A DNA stretch of 64,000 bases, taken from assembly GCA_018105865.1 (NCBI GenBank), contig CM030837.1, positions 597,001 to 661,000 on the forward strand, given 5' to 3'. Of the stretch, positions 14,901-29,517 are shown in pieces. Source of the DNA: Metaphire vulgaris (taxonomy: Eukaryota; Annelida; Clitellata; Crassiclitellata; Megascolecidae). Positions within the stretch are counted from its first letter, which is position 1, and every line of letters begins with the position of its first letter. The position numbers and the translations under genes are program-made. Below the pieces are notes generated by a model. It saw nothing but the letters and a program-made list of their open reading frames with translations. It made no database searches and had not been told where the DNA came from.

Positions 14901-17900
14901 GACTTGTATCAATTGGCAGAGCAGTGATGGTGGGACGGTCAAAGATTCCAATCTAACATTTTTCACCCAATGTATAGTGATTCTGTGGATATGTTGCCTT
15001 CCCTAAACTGCCCATGTTGATAACCATGGCAGTAAAATATCATGGAGATATAGCAATGGAAGTAATAGAATTTTAAGCAGAAACCGAGAAACTGACAGAA
15101 ATGGAACATCACATAATCTGGCGGCAATAAGTAAACTTATCAACAGATAAACCAAAGGTGAAGCTGATAAAATGAAACCCTCTTGAAATTATTCCTCATA
15201 CCTTTGTTCCGAGACTCTAACTACGTGAAATCCATTGTTCCCAGCTGGAGCAAAATTTGCAGTACTTGGCAGAGTACTTGATAGACGGAACGAAGAACGA
15301 ATAAGTGCCTGCCAAGTTCCAGCCACCTGGATCAATTAAAACACACACTTCATATAAAACTATCACACAATAAGAGATCAATAGAATTGAAATTTTACAG
15401 TCAGCACATGCTTTCTTTTAAACTACATGAAATATAAGAACCATTCCATAACATAAAGTCAAAAGAAGCTAAAGATGAACAAAAGATATAATGTATTAGA
15501 TGCAATAATAACGTAGAATTCACCTTTTGTGGATCAAAATTTTCTGCCACTAGAAAGTCTTCAGTATCACAGTCAGAAGGCAAATCACATTTGGCTGGAA
15601 AACAGATGAAAACACAAAAATCAAAAACACATTCTCACAATATTTTTACTTTACTGGCCAATAATGAAACATGCAATAAATAATCTATGACTACACAAAT
15701 TTCTTACAGATAAAATAAAATGACACCGTTAATACTAACAGTTATACTTGATGCTGACCATGGACTCAAGGCCGAGGCAAACACGAGACCAAATGATGTC
15801 GATGAGCATCTTACGGGAGCTGAGGCTCATGATCGACATTCTGCCAAAGATCTTCACCTCATCCTCACCCTCTTCACAGACCTCAAGACCAGAGGACAAC
15901 GACCCATGGCAGATGTACAAGACGAGATACTGAGAGTTCATGAACAGAATCTTCATCAGATCTAAGGAGACAATAAACATGGAAATGATTTCAAATACAA
16001 TCAGCTATCAACTCAAAATACATTGTAATGGGAGCATCTTGGCATAAACTCTCAGAAAAGGCGCTACATAAATTTTCAAATGGTGCAGTGACCTGGCTGC
16101 TACAGCCGGAATAAGCAAAATATCACAGAAGCAATGACTAAGATAGAGCACGGCTAAACTTATTTTGAACTTACAACAGTCAATTTAAAATGATTGAAAC
16201 TAACGCATGGGTTTTCCATCTGCCGTGATATAGAAAGTAGCATTTTGACCGTCCACGGGTCCAATTGTCTCGTCTAATCTCTGGCACAGACCAAGGCTGC
16301 AAAGAGGCCAACCACGTGCACTCATGTAAGTATCTGACAACATGTATGGGGCAGAAGTTCAGTGCAGTCTAACCTGGTTAAGTCAAGGTATTTTTCAAAT
16401 TGTATGGTATTAAGTAGCGGTGACATTGATAGAATCTAAACATGAATTGAACGCTGTAACTTTAAAGTACAACGTTGTGAACAGTGAGTGATATTAACCC
16501 TCTGATCACAGTGATCCTTATAACCAAACAGTTATGAAGCAAAAAAAATATTGGCCTTTGAGAACTAAAGGGTTAAGCAGGTAGGACTGAATGTATTGAG
16601 ATCTAAATTTAATCCATTCATTGATGACTTTCATCCAATGAAATTGGAAAAGCAGGTGCCTTGTTCAATCTTATTGCCGCAAATAGTTGTTCGGCATGAA
16701 CAAAGAGTTGAAATGACTAAAATCAAACAGAAATGCAAACCTGTCTTCTCCAGAAACTGTGTATTTGATGATGCCACCCAGACCCGGGCTGAATCGGATG
16801 GACTCGGCCATTAGAGTAGAATTTCGATTGGTCGTATGCAACAACAGCTGCCAACTTCCATATATCTGACAGAGAAAAAAATAAAGCAGACAATGTGCCT
16901 CGATCAAACCGCCACAGTCTAACTGATAGCCACCTTTAAAAGAAAGGCATTCAGATAATTTGTTTTCACTCAAAATGTTTATGGGATAAAGTGTCTAAGG
17001 GTCACTGAAAGCGCTTCAAAATTCTGTCCACTCAGAATATATGTACAAATAGCATCATATACATTTATGTCTTGAAGAAGCAGAAGCACTAGCATAGAGT
17101 AGATAACATATTATCCGGTATAGAAACATAAAAAAATATTATAGAATATCTCCACTTGCCTCTCGCAACTCAAATTCATCGTGTGTAATAATGTGATCAA
17201 GACGACAACTGTGGCGACCAGAATATGGAATATCACACTCGGCTACAAGAGCATAACATAAATTCCGCTTAATTCTGCATAAAGCGACCTTGTCTTTGGC
17301 TATGCTCTGCTTACAGTTCTAAGCCATATACATACATACATACATACATACATACATACATACATACATACATACATACATCTCAAATTTAATCAACTCA
17401 AAGTGTAGACATTTAACAGCCATTCATACATGTTTAATTTTCACAGTTAATTTTAATAATAGTAATAATAAAACAAAAACATTCATATCATAAGAACCAC
17501 TATCATAATTAATTATCATTAGAAAATTATAATTGGAAAACTGTAAAAAAAACGTAGTCCATTGTGAAAACTGAACCGTTTCCATCAGCCTTTTCTTGAG
17601 AACTTTCTCACAAACCCTTTCTGTTTTCCAGCAATACCAGCATTAGACAAACTGATTGTTGTATGAGCCTGTATATTTTGTGTGCAAATGCTTTGTCAAT
17701 AATTTGCCATTTCTATGCTGGTACTGTCTGGTACTGGTAACCTGGTACTGTCTGGTAACACGGTACTGTCTGACCAAAATGGTCAGACTGTATTGCATTT
17801 TATTGTCATTATTATTATTTTATTTTAAAATGCATTTATAAAATTGCAATTTACATCACGCTGAACATCAACCTATACAGTGTATGTCACACTGCCACCG

Positions 17901-20900
17901 TTACTCCTACAGAAATAAACAAGAAATAAATAAACAAAATGCAAACAAATAATTAAATAAGAAAACAGAACAAATGCTCCGACTGACCAACGTGAGTCGC
18001 TGGAACAAAGTCTTCTTCGTAAACGCACGCCTCGTTTGCAGCGGCAAAAATCCTCTCCTTAACGTCTTCCGGTACCTGACCAGTTTTGCGACGTCCGTAG
18101 ACAGCGACATGTCTGTGAACACTTGGACACTGACCGCCAGCAAGTTCTTCATCAGTGCACGTGTAGATCAGTGCGTAGTTGTAGTCGGTGTAGAGAACTC
18201 GGATTCGTGCTGTGACAAAAATAGATTAACACACAGCCAATTGAATCTTAACCCCTTCACCGTGTATTTAACTGTAACTCAATGTAAAATGGACGGATAT
18301 ATCCGGGATCCCCAGTTAAAGGGTTAATGCGCTTAACATATTCAATGAGCAATTCCTAGCTGCCACTTCTGTATATATATGTGCGTGATTTGACACATAA
18401 AGTCTGATGCCTTGGGCCTGTCTAGTTATATTTTTATACTAGCAAGAATGCAACATCTGTGTGCTAAAATTCAGTTGTATGGCTTGAGGGTGTAAACCTG
18501 GTTCCAAAAATTAAGTCATCAGTTAGACCTTGAATAATAAAAATCAAGAAATAAATGGAATTAACCATACTATCACTGAGTAACAAAATGTTTTTCACAG
18601 CAAATAAAAATTTTTTGGTATGAAAAACTCCTTTGTACATACAAGTATAAGATTTGAACTTGGCATCGAAATCAGCGTGCAAGGAGAGGTCATCGCGAGG
18701 CACAACCGTTGCTGTCTGCACCGACAGGCATTCATCTTTTCTGTAAAGCAACGCAGACCGTCAATCATTTCGATAGATGCACATATTCAGGTCAAAACTG
18801 ATCAGACAGCACAAAAGGAACCGTCAAATTGTCACACTGTACTTTATGTTCCAGGCAAATCAACAAGAGGAGTAATCAGTTGAATCAATTAGGTGTGGCA
18901 TTCCATGGAGAGTAAACAATAACCATAAATGCTTGAGTCAATACTTTGACTAAAAACTACTTGAAATGAAGTTGTACTATGTTTAATTATGCTCAGTGTC
19001 ACAGTGGAACCATGAGTTGAAGCAGCTACATACCGTGCTCTTCATTTGACAGCACATTTTAGATATCATAATAAAGAATCAGCAATACACCGAAAACCAA
19101 CATTCAGTCGCCTTGACCAATTGCATTACCTTGAGAAACGAAAGATGGCTGAATAAGTTTTAATCCTCGTTGGCTGAAGAATCTTTGTGGAGTAATCAAT
19201 GGGCGTAGCACCTTGCAAGATGTAATACGAGTACCACACTCCAGCAAGCTTAAAATCAGCATTGACAATTAGAAGAAACCAAAGGAAGGCACACATGACT
19301 ACTTGCCCTTCTATTGAGCCACAATAAAAATTCACATGACATCTGTCTTTTACATCACCAGAAGAAAATTTTTAAAAACAACTTGTCTGATGCTACGATC
19401 ACATTCTAACTCTAGTCACTAGGATGATTATAACTAATCCCTCTGTAATAGCATCCAATCACAAAACAGCACCGTGAATTTACATTAGCTGATGACTTAC
19501 ATTCACGTTAAAAACAAAGTAGTCTGTTTGAAGATGGGCGATTTCTGCTACAGCAAATAGGCTGAATGGACTGGAAGCTGTCATATACCTTATTAAAGTC
19601 AATGTTCCTGGCAACAGGCATTTTGTCCAGTTGACATACCGTCCTCTTAATGATCGGAAGACGACAACTGACTGAATAGAACACAAAACGAGTTAATCTA
19701 ATGCACACTTAGCTAAGAGATGCTTCTACAAATTTCATCACAAAGATGTGATCAGAAAGCAGCAAACAACTTTTTAACGTGCTTACTTATTACTTTCAGA
19801 CAGAATTGGTTCAGTGTCAGCAGTTACAACAGTTGCTGCATTGTCACTATTATTAAACATATTTTAGCTTTACAATTTTACATTTTTATTTCAGTACTAA
19901 ACAAAACTTCACAGTAAATCAATGCTGAATTAATTAAATTAGTTTTGAAACAAAACAGGAAACTGTTTAAGGCATAGAAATCACATGGATTCATTGAAAG
20001 GCCTCTTAGTTGCAATGAAGTTCTTGTGTCTGTCATGAGAAGCAGTTTATGCACTTTAATAACACAACAATAGCAGTTCAATACATTGGGGATCCCTTAA
20101 CCAGCACCCTTCATAAAGACTACTTGCAAGCAAGGACAAATAATTAACGATTAATAATAATAATAATAAATAAATAATAATAATAATATTAGGAATAAAA
20201 ATGTCCGAGAAAAAGTCTCACCAGAGTGACGTACATGTTCCATATCTCCAACTTCAATACAGGACTGCTTAAGCGAAGCCACAACCCAACTAAACAGTGC
20301 AGCACTCAATTCCTCAGAATAGCCGCGACCAAGGACGTCAACTCTAGTGGCATCGGGGTGACATTCACCTCGACCAGCACGATGGTCAAGACATTGATAG
20401 AGAATAACATGGTCTGCATCAAATGCTAAGACCTTCATCAGAACTGCAACAAATTGAACATTCCATGCATCAGAATTCATCCACAATTACATGAAACACT
20501 TTGAAATTTTAAAAATTATGAGGCTACACTATGTCTGACTCTAATTTATTACATTACAAAACTTTTACATTCTATTTCACAATAACATTACAACAATCAA
20601 CCAATTCCAGATCACCAACTCAACAAAACGACTGAAAAACAACCAATTTTTATGACATGCGCACAGAATGCAGCCTGTAGTCTACTGTGCATTCGCAGTA
20701 CTCTACTGCACATGTGATGTAGTCTACTGAAATTTATATATTTCTAATACTGTATTGTCCGCAGTTCAATTGAGACACCAACCCGGAAAAACAGTGACAA
20801 AACAAACCAAAAATCAGCCATTTTTGATGACAGGTGTGCCAGTAGTCTAGGCGCATGCACAATAGTCTTCTGAAATTTTTATATTTCTACCACTGTGTTG

Positions 20901-21278
20901 GCCACTGTTTAGGAAAATAACAAAACTAATTTTAAAATATTTTAACAAAATTGATAGGGTTTTCCTCTAAGATATCTCGAATCACTTACCTTGTTTATTT
21001 TCAATGACTGTTTGCCATTCATGACTATCTTCAGGAATTGCAAACTTAGCGGGTGACTGACACTCTCGATGCCTAAGAAAGACAATAAAACAATCAGAAA
21101 CATCATCTGCATAAACCAGACAAAGACATAGACAAATATAAACAAAAATTGGCAAATAAATAGTTTCTAAAAGCAGAATACAACATAGACAAAAATAAAG
21201 ATATTAACAAATAGAAACAAGTGGTACAACAACTACTATAACTATTACTACAAAAACTACAACTACTTCTACTACTAC

Positions 21279-21336
<58 letters not shown>

Positions 21337-23930
21337 TTAATAGCAGTATCAGAAGTAATAGCAATACTGAAACAAACAATAAAACAAATGATATGAATAA
21401 CAATAGTCCATTGTCAGCTAAAGTGCCGCCTAAGAATTGTCAACAATAAGGTTTAAGTTCTCAGTCCATCTGCTGCACGGCATAAAACTGTAACCAACAC
21501 ACAACTACTTCTCCACACTCAATAGTAGTATAAAAATATTTGCAACTGAATAGTTTCTAAAAGCAGAATACAACACTCTGCCAAACACATGACATGTTGT
21601 CAAAATGCAATTCTGTAACCTTGTGACTACAATCGTTGAATTTTTTTAAAACAAATCAGAAAGACTGAAGGAACTTACCGTGAGAACACAAAGTATGCGA
21701 CGACAGACCTCGATTCGTCGTCTTCGTGAAAACGGATGGTGTAGGAATCGCGAACGTTTGCTGACCTCAGTTGGTACAAACTGTACCAGACTCCAATCAA
21801 CTGTAGCATACATCAGAACAAATACAACATTCAACTAATGGCCAACATGCTATGCCTTAATCACTGCTCTGGAAAAGAAAATTGTCCTGACTTTAATTAC
21901 TTCTGGTTCAGGCTCTACATCAGAGGTCACCAAACTATGGCCTACAGGCCCCATCCAGTCCATGAGGTGTGACACCTGCTCTGCATTTTTCAATTCAGGC
22001 ACTGTTCACTAACGATTAAAACTGTACATTAATGATCCAAAATGCCAATGGTCATTCTCTCTAGAAATTAAATTGCAAAGAAGTACCACCTAGAAGCTTC
22101 ATACCACAAAGTTCAGCACAAGGTCAATGCCCCCCCCACTTATGCCAAATAGAACATTGATTCCAAGTCAGAAATTCAAATATCAAAAGGACTGACACGA
22201 AACAAAACCATTAATAATAGACAATGATCTATTTGACATTTAATCTAACATTTAATAAAAGTTGAGTTTGCATTACCCAGGGGGGCAATAATCCAAAACC
22301 AACATGAAATTAAAATCACACTCAAGTGAAAAACTGTTTCCCCCAGAAAGTAATAAAACTGCCTACGCTATTTCAAATAAATATCTAAAATTCCTGATCT
22401 CAAACAGTCAGCTTACCATATCAGTAGTGAAATTATCTGGCACTGGTACACTAGGATCCAGAAAACAAGATGAAGGTGGAAGCAGGCAAGAAACTACAGT
22501 TGCAAAAATACACACTTTATCTCAAAACAGAAATTGAGCATTCAACAAATTCCAAGATTCCAAGGTCTACGTAAAAAACCCATCAGAAAATAACATAACG
22601 CATTAAACACCACCTGTAATTTTCAAACTCAAAAATAAACAATAGTAATTAGACATTTTTATAGCACCAGTTCTAATACACAAACGCATCAATCACAGCA
22701 ACAAAACTTTTCATAAACTGTGAATAAAACGAGGAACTGCTCACCGTCGTGAGAAACAGAAACAAAGTCATTCGCTTGAAAACAATTCTCCAATCGAACA
22801 ATTCGAATGAGATCGGGAATTATGGACGTTACATCCACCGGGTTTCTTGCGTACATTGCGACGTATCCATTCTGAAGGTTACAGGAGTCATTTACACCAA
22901 TGTCACGACATTCCAAGCTCACCAGATACTGATAATCGGTGAACAATACCACAAACTCAACTGAAATCAGAAAAACAACCACAGTATTCATTACCTACAT
23001 GAATATTCATTATGTACTTTCACAAACCTATGCTAGGATGCTCCAAAGAAAGAAAACCATCTGCTAATGAGATTGAGCAATTATGAACCTATTTAATTTC
23101 CAAGTAGAGGTTTGAATACTGAGGAGTGCTTGCAGAAAATAATTTTAAAGCTTCATTGCAACATTTTATAAACATTTTATTGCTTCCTTCTAGTAACAGA
23201 TTAAGATATTTAGTGAATTTCCATACCATAAAGAAGAAGAAGAAGAAGAAGAAGAAGAAGAAGAAGAAGAAGAAGAAGAAGAAGAAAAAAAGAAGAAGAA
23301 GAATAAGAATAAGAAGAAGAAGCATAAGAAGCACAGAGCAGAATGAAATACAAACAGCATCTATGTCTGACGGTTCCTTGACTTCAAAATCAATGGCAAA
23401 TATACAGAAGCAATGTCGCTTACTAAAAGAATCCCCATATATCGTTCTTATTCTTCCAGGTATTCTGTCAACAACTGGCTCAACACGTCCTTCGGCTGGC
23501 GACAGACATTCACCCCGTCTGATCATAGATCAACACAGACAGATAGTCTGAACACAGATTAACACAACAAAGAAAATCCCAAATAGAATCAACTGCTTTT
23601 TACGATTTAAATCTCATCACTGATAACACCAAGAAACTTTAGTACAGACAGTGGCTTTAATTCAGACAATAACCATAAGCCAAATTATACACTGCAGTCA
23701 ATCCTGCTCAATGTCACCTCTTGTCATTCCTATGAATGCCACAACTGCCAACTTCACAGTACGTGTGAAACCTTTACAAGTAACAGCATACAAGTAGTAG
23801 CGTTCAATTTCTGCAGAACTTAGAATGTAACACTGATGAGATTTGATGAAATTCAATTAAATCACATACAGCACAGGACAAAAGGACTTAACTATTCCAG
23901 GATAGAGAAGCATGGATAGGCTACTAGGCT

Positions 23931-23998
<68 letters not shown>

Positions 23999-24013
23999 GG
24001 CAGACAGACAGAC

Positions 24014-24056
<43 letters not shown>

Positions 24057-27000
24057 GCGCCTATTAGTCAAACCTTAGTAAGTCACTTCAGTCTTTCTAG
24101 TTTCTTTTGAATCGTTAACAGATAAACTTAACCTGGAGTTAATCATCATCCGAGAAAAATTAGCCGATGGCGTCGATCCGCTTGAGCCGATCCTCAGCAT
24201 TTCTGTCTCTGGCAGATCAGAGCGCTTTGACTTTGCGACCGCATACCACGACCCTGTCATCTACCAGAACCAAGGTCAGAATATTAATTCAGTCTTCTGC
24301 CCTTCAGATCAGTAGAAGTATTTACTAACACAGCTTCATAACTATGAACAATGGTGCTCAATGTGCGTCAGTCCGTGAGACGCACTACCATACTGGATGG
24401 TATTGGATATGAAATACCTAGAATAGAGCGTACTGAATTTTACAGACCCGCTAGGTATTTTATAAAGAAGTTCTACTGTAAGCTAAAGCTTTGTGCATCA
24501 TTTGATGGATACAAGTTAGTAAGTAAGTAAACATACCTGACGAAAATCAACTTTCAGCTGTCGGTTTCTATAGTTAAAGACGCATTCAGATGTCGGCGGC
24601 CTCAGTTCAACGACACATTCAACTACAGTTAAGTAAAACAAATCATGATATTGAGAATTCTAATAGCTCTAGCAAAGTGATATTTACCAGCAGTAAACCC
24701 TTCAAATTTAACATAAGATTTGTATAGCATCTCTTCCATTTCTACTCAGATGCATTCATATTGAATGTCTGAAATAAACTCCTGAGATAACTCAAACAAA
24801 CGTGTATCCATATACGAGATAGCCATACACAGTTTAACTCTTATCCATTCAAAATTTAATTCATCCTTAGAATGTAGTTTTTTTTCTAAAAGTTTTCACA
24901 TTGGGCAAACAAAAGGTTATAACACAGATAACATCTTCATCAGCTTTTCCCTTTAGCACTCCTTTCCTCAATGCACGTTGCCTAGATTGTTTTCATTATG
25001 CACTGGATTGAAAACTGAGTTTAATTTAGCAAATGGCTAAACAGTATTTAACAGCTCACATGTTTCCCTGGCTTTGCCTTGAATGCTAATGAAACACAAA
25101 TTCTTCTTCTTCTAATGCATAAACAGCCAAACGAATTTACTAACGATCATTGACCAAGAGTGTAAAATTGTCAATGGCGTGACAGATTTTGCGAAGCAGT
25201 TTAGCGACTTTTTCTTTGTCTGCATTGTCAAAATAAGCCTTTGCACGACCAAAGACGTCGATGGCAGAGGCAGTTTCCGGAGAACATGGTTCGTCCGAGG
25301 TGCACTCGAGCAACACCAGGTGATCATCATCAACATGAAGAAGAAGAAGATACCCTGAAAAACAAAATGCATTCTGAGAATTAAAAAAAACATTCAAGAA
25401 AAAATACAGAACTAAAAACTTCTTTTGTCACTTCCACCACTGCCATCTTAATATTGATATGACTATTATTGTGGTGCCATGCGTGACCTATACCTATAAC
25501 TACCGGTAATCTTATCAAATACATTAACAGTAAAAATCAATTTCCTGTTTTAAAATCAATTTGAAATTATAGAGCAAGCCTGTGTTTAAAAAAAAAAAAA
25601 GTCTAATTATAGCTTGGTACCAGGCAGAGAAAGAGTGCGAAATTTCCATCGAAAACTGTCTTCACTTTCCTTAACAGCTACGGTCTTTATGGTTGGCAAA
25701 CAACGGCCATTGCTAAAGGGCAAGAAAAATTATCAATATTAAGTTATTAACCCAAACCTGAAGAAAATATTACACTATTCAGAATAGAAAGAAAAGTTCA
25801 GCACAAATTCCAATGATGAATCATAACACATATATCTTATAACTTATATCAAAATGAAAAAACATCGTTATACAAGATCAAAGTTAATCAAAATTAAGAA
25901 CACTAAATAACATAACTGAACGTACTGAGAGGTCGCTAGAAAAGTAGTCATCGTCTTTCTATCTGCAGACAATTCAATCTCAATTGCAGTTATATGTGGA
26001 GCACTTCTATCTGTACGACTCATAATTGCAAACCAATAACCCTCCAACTGCAGAAACAACACACAAAGTTTGCACACAAATTTATAAACATTCATGCTCA
26101 TTGTAACTTATGCATGACTATCAGTTACGGAGTTCCAAAAGTGCAGAACCTCTAGACATGAGAAAGTACACGTTGAAATATGTTAATCACCCGTTAATCG
26201 TGCTTTTAATGCACATCTTGTGCAGTATAGTGTCGGACATGCGGGACTAAGTACTCTTTATGTATTTAAAATTTTGTTTGATTCATTGCAGACTAAGGCA
26301 TGGGCTAGAATTAGTGTTAGGGTCAATAAATTAGCAGAGAACTCTGTAATGTGTTTGATCAATCCATTATTTATCAAACAAAGCTTGCATTAACATTTTT
26401 AATTTTCAACAGAGTTAATTTTATTAATCGTAACCAATTCTTTAGCGCGTTAATGAACGTATTAATTAGACAGCAGATATTATTTACCTTTTCTAGATCC
26501 AGAATCATTCGCATGGGAGGAACGCTTATTGTGCATTCTGGTTCAACCACAAGCGGACAATCGGGACTTTCTAAAAACATTTGACCATGCAACATCAAAA
26601 GACAACATCCAAGACAACATGCAACTCTTAGTGATGTTTGGTGGTGTCAGACCTTGCTCTGACAATGCTTCAAAATGGAAACACCACAGACTCAAAAACA
26701 TACATATAAGCAATTGCTCCTCTCCTATACAACATGGAATAAACTACCACTTTACATGCATAAAATGCACTACATAAATGAACTTATGTACATACTTATT
26801 AAGAGCACATGCTAAATTGTATCACATTACAATAATGACATAGGCAGAGATGATGCTAAATACTGCTTGAGGGTGGTCAGGATGATGATGATGATGATGA
26901 TAACGATAACGTAAATTTACAGCCATGGTCATATTTAGGAATGTGTGGGCCCTGTTCCAAATGTCCCATGGGGACCCTGTCAGGCTACCCAAGACTACCC

Positions 27001-29475
27001 CATTCCTCCCCATTGTGCATTGTGACGAGCAAAAAAGGTCCTCAGCTACTACGTGGGGGACCCTTATGTGTGGGGGCCCCTGTTTCATGGAGCATGCCTA
27101 AATATGCCACGGTTAACAGCACTAGTGAAGGTGCAAATGATCAAAGTATGCTGCCAAGCTTTCTACCGTTGGCTTGGAAGTCTTCCACGGAGAAGCACCA
27201 GTCGAACACAGTACTGCTGTTTCTCAGTTTCTCTTCCGCCAGTCGTGGAAGAGTCGAGTTCTTTGTGTAGACTCCGATGACCGTGTCCTCCGACTCACAA
27301 CGGCCGACCGAGTCGTAACCGAGGCAGAAGTAAATGACGGTGACATCGTCGTCAGAAAACAACACGACAAACTCCTCTGAATAACAAAACCATAAAATCA
27401 ACAAATTCACAAAAATCAACAAATCAACACATCATAAGTTAATCTCAAATTAATAGTTAATTAATTGTTTTCTCGCCAAACAATTATTTTTCCAAAGAAA
27501 AATTGAATGTACTTAAGTGACGAGTGCAGAGTGGTATTTGATAGTCAGACAAGTGAAGAATATGACCAGTGAGAGGGATTTTCAATTGTCTCATTATGTT
27601 AAATAGGTTTGTTGAATAAGTTAATGACAGCATGAAATTTCCCCTATGCTATGTATAGAGTAAGTTAACAGTGGGGGGGAGGAGCATTAACCAGTGATCA
27701 GGAAATCCCCCTTCCCATTACACACTCCACACTGGATAAGTGATTTAATTAGCATAATAGGGTGACATTTGGTCACTTGTGTTCTTGACACCAGTGTTCA
27801 CCAGCCCATGGTGCTGAAAAGTTTTCTCTAATAATAATAATCATACTAATATGTTACGACACTGCTCTTACCGTGTTTACCATGTTGTCCTGCTTCGTAG
27901 AAGCCGCCAGAGTTGTATTTTGCAAACTTCTTGGAAGTTGGAGCACATTTGCCATCACTATAAAACATTAATTTTACTGACATATCTTATCCCACTAAAA
28001 GTCAGCTTGTGTTGAGTGACTGAAGGTCAAAGGTCACTACTTAAACCAGTCGGTATCTAATCAGCATCACCTTGTTTAAAAAAAATGCCAACCCTTACAT
28101 CTAGTAACATAGCAACTCCTGTTTCTAATGACACTGCAATGATAATTAAAAAATGCCAACAAATGATAAGCGATGGCAAAAATGCTTTTCTATTATCAAA
28201 CAATCAGTCCTTTTCTCTATAGGTTTTGCCTTATGCATTACTAGCCAAAGTAATTAGTTACCAGCTAGCCTGACTTACATGACATCTGTAAAGTGTATAA
28301 TGATATCTTCTGAATCTGAATCTTGAACTGCGTAATACTTGAGAGAAATTCTCGGCACTTTGCCTCCTATCCAACCAGCCAAATGCCAAACAACACCAGT
28401 CTGTGAAACAAACAGCAGTGAAATTTCAAACATTCAACAAACCAGTTAATCATAATGCTCAGCTGAAGTCTAACCTGAGACCCAACACTAGCATCAATCA
28501 AAAGCATTAGCATCAAGGCAATGGATTGAATGTATTTTGTGCCAATAGTCACAATTTAATTAATTATTCTTGCATGCATTCTGTCATCCGTACAACTGTT
28601 ATTCATCCCTTCAAATAATTAGTAGATCGTTACCATTCTCTTTGCATGATTGACTTGAATCTCTCCTGAGGCGGGGTCACAACTTGGCATTAACAGCGCT
28701 GCATCAACTGATCTACAATCTGAAATAGAATGGTAATTTAATCTTTACTATAGACCACATGCAGCAAGTGAATTAGCATTGAATGACCTATAAATAGCCG
28801 TATTCAATACTCATTTTGCTAAACAAGAGCTTTTGCAGATGTCAGAGCACTACTAATGCATCTAATTGTGCGATGAACATCTCATCCCGCTGTGTGAATT
28901 TAATTCTGAAGGTCGTCACCTGGTTGATGAAATTTCACAAGTTCTCCTGAAGATTCGAGGCAGAGTTCGGGCAGAAGGTCTCCGTAGTGGACGACCATCT
29001 CCTCAGTGATGTGGTCCTGGGACTGGCTGAGGACGAGGACGCCCCCGAACCCAGGTCGGCATTTACCGTCGATTCCCACAAATTTGCAGATGTACATCAA
29101 CATCAGTCCATATCCAGTTTCAATTATGCGAATAATTTCTACAAAGCATCAATCGAAAATTATTAACATTTAGCTCAGCATTAAAAATAAATAAACGAAA
29201 CCCGTTAATTTAAATGGCTAACAAGCACTCAGCATATGAAATTTAACAAGCTAATTAACGGATTATTACAGATTAGCATAAAGTCATGAAAATCATACTC
29301 AATATATGATTCAATAGAAATATTTCCTTACTGTTATTTTCCTTGAAATCAAAAACCAATTGAAATGGTTTAACGGAGGATAAAGGCAGAAGGTCAGATT
29401 CAATGGTGTAGCAAATTCCTTTACTAAAAAGCAAAAGAAATTCACACTATTAACAATAATAGCAATAGCAATAGC

Positions 29476-29517
<42 letters not shown>

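Noticed and set aside
21924..22010. Possible hAT left end (CAGAGGTCACCAAACTATGG)
   Set aside because: I could not find a matching right end or target duplication, so it is not listed as an element.
23351..23422. Extension of domain 10 exon 3 by 22 codons to a gtattt donor
   Set aside because: The earlier donor TTTA|gtaagc is stronger, keeps phase 1 and gives the usual exon length.
23089..23551. Long open frames with poly-Lys or poly-Phe on both strands
   Set aside because: They are produced by the (GAA)n microsatellite. Only 23424-23518 within the minus frame is a real exon (domain 10).
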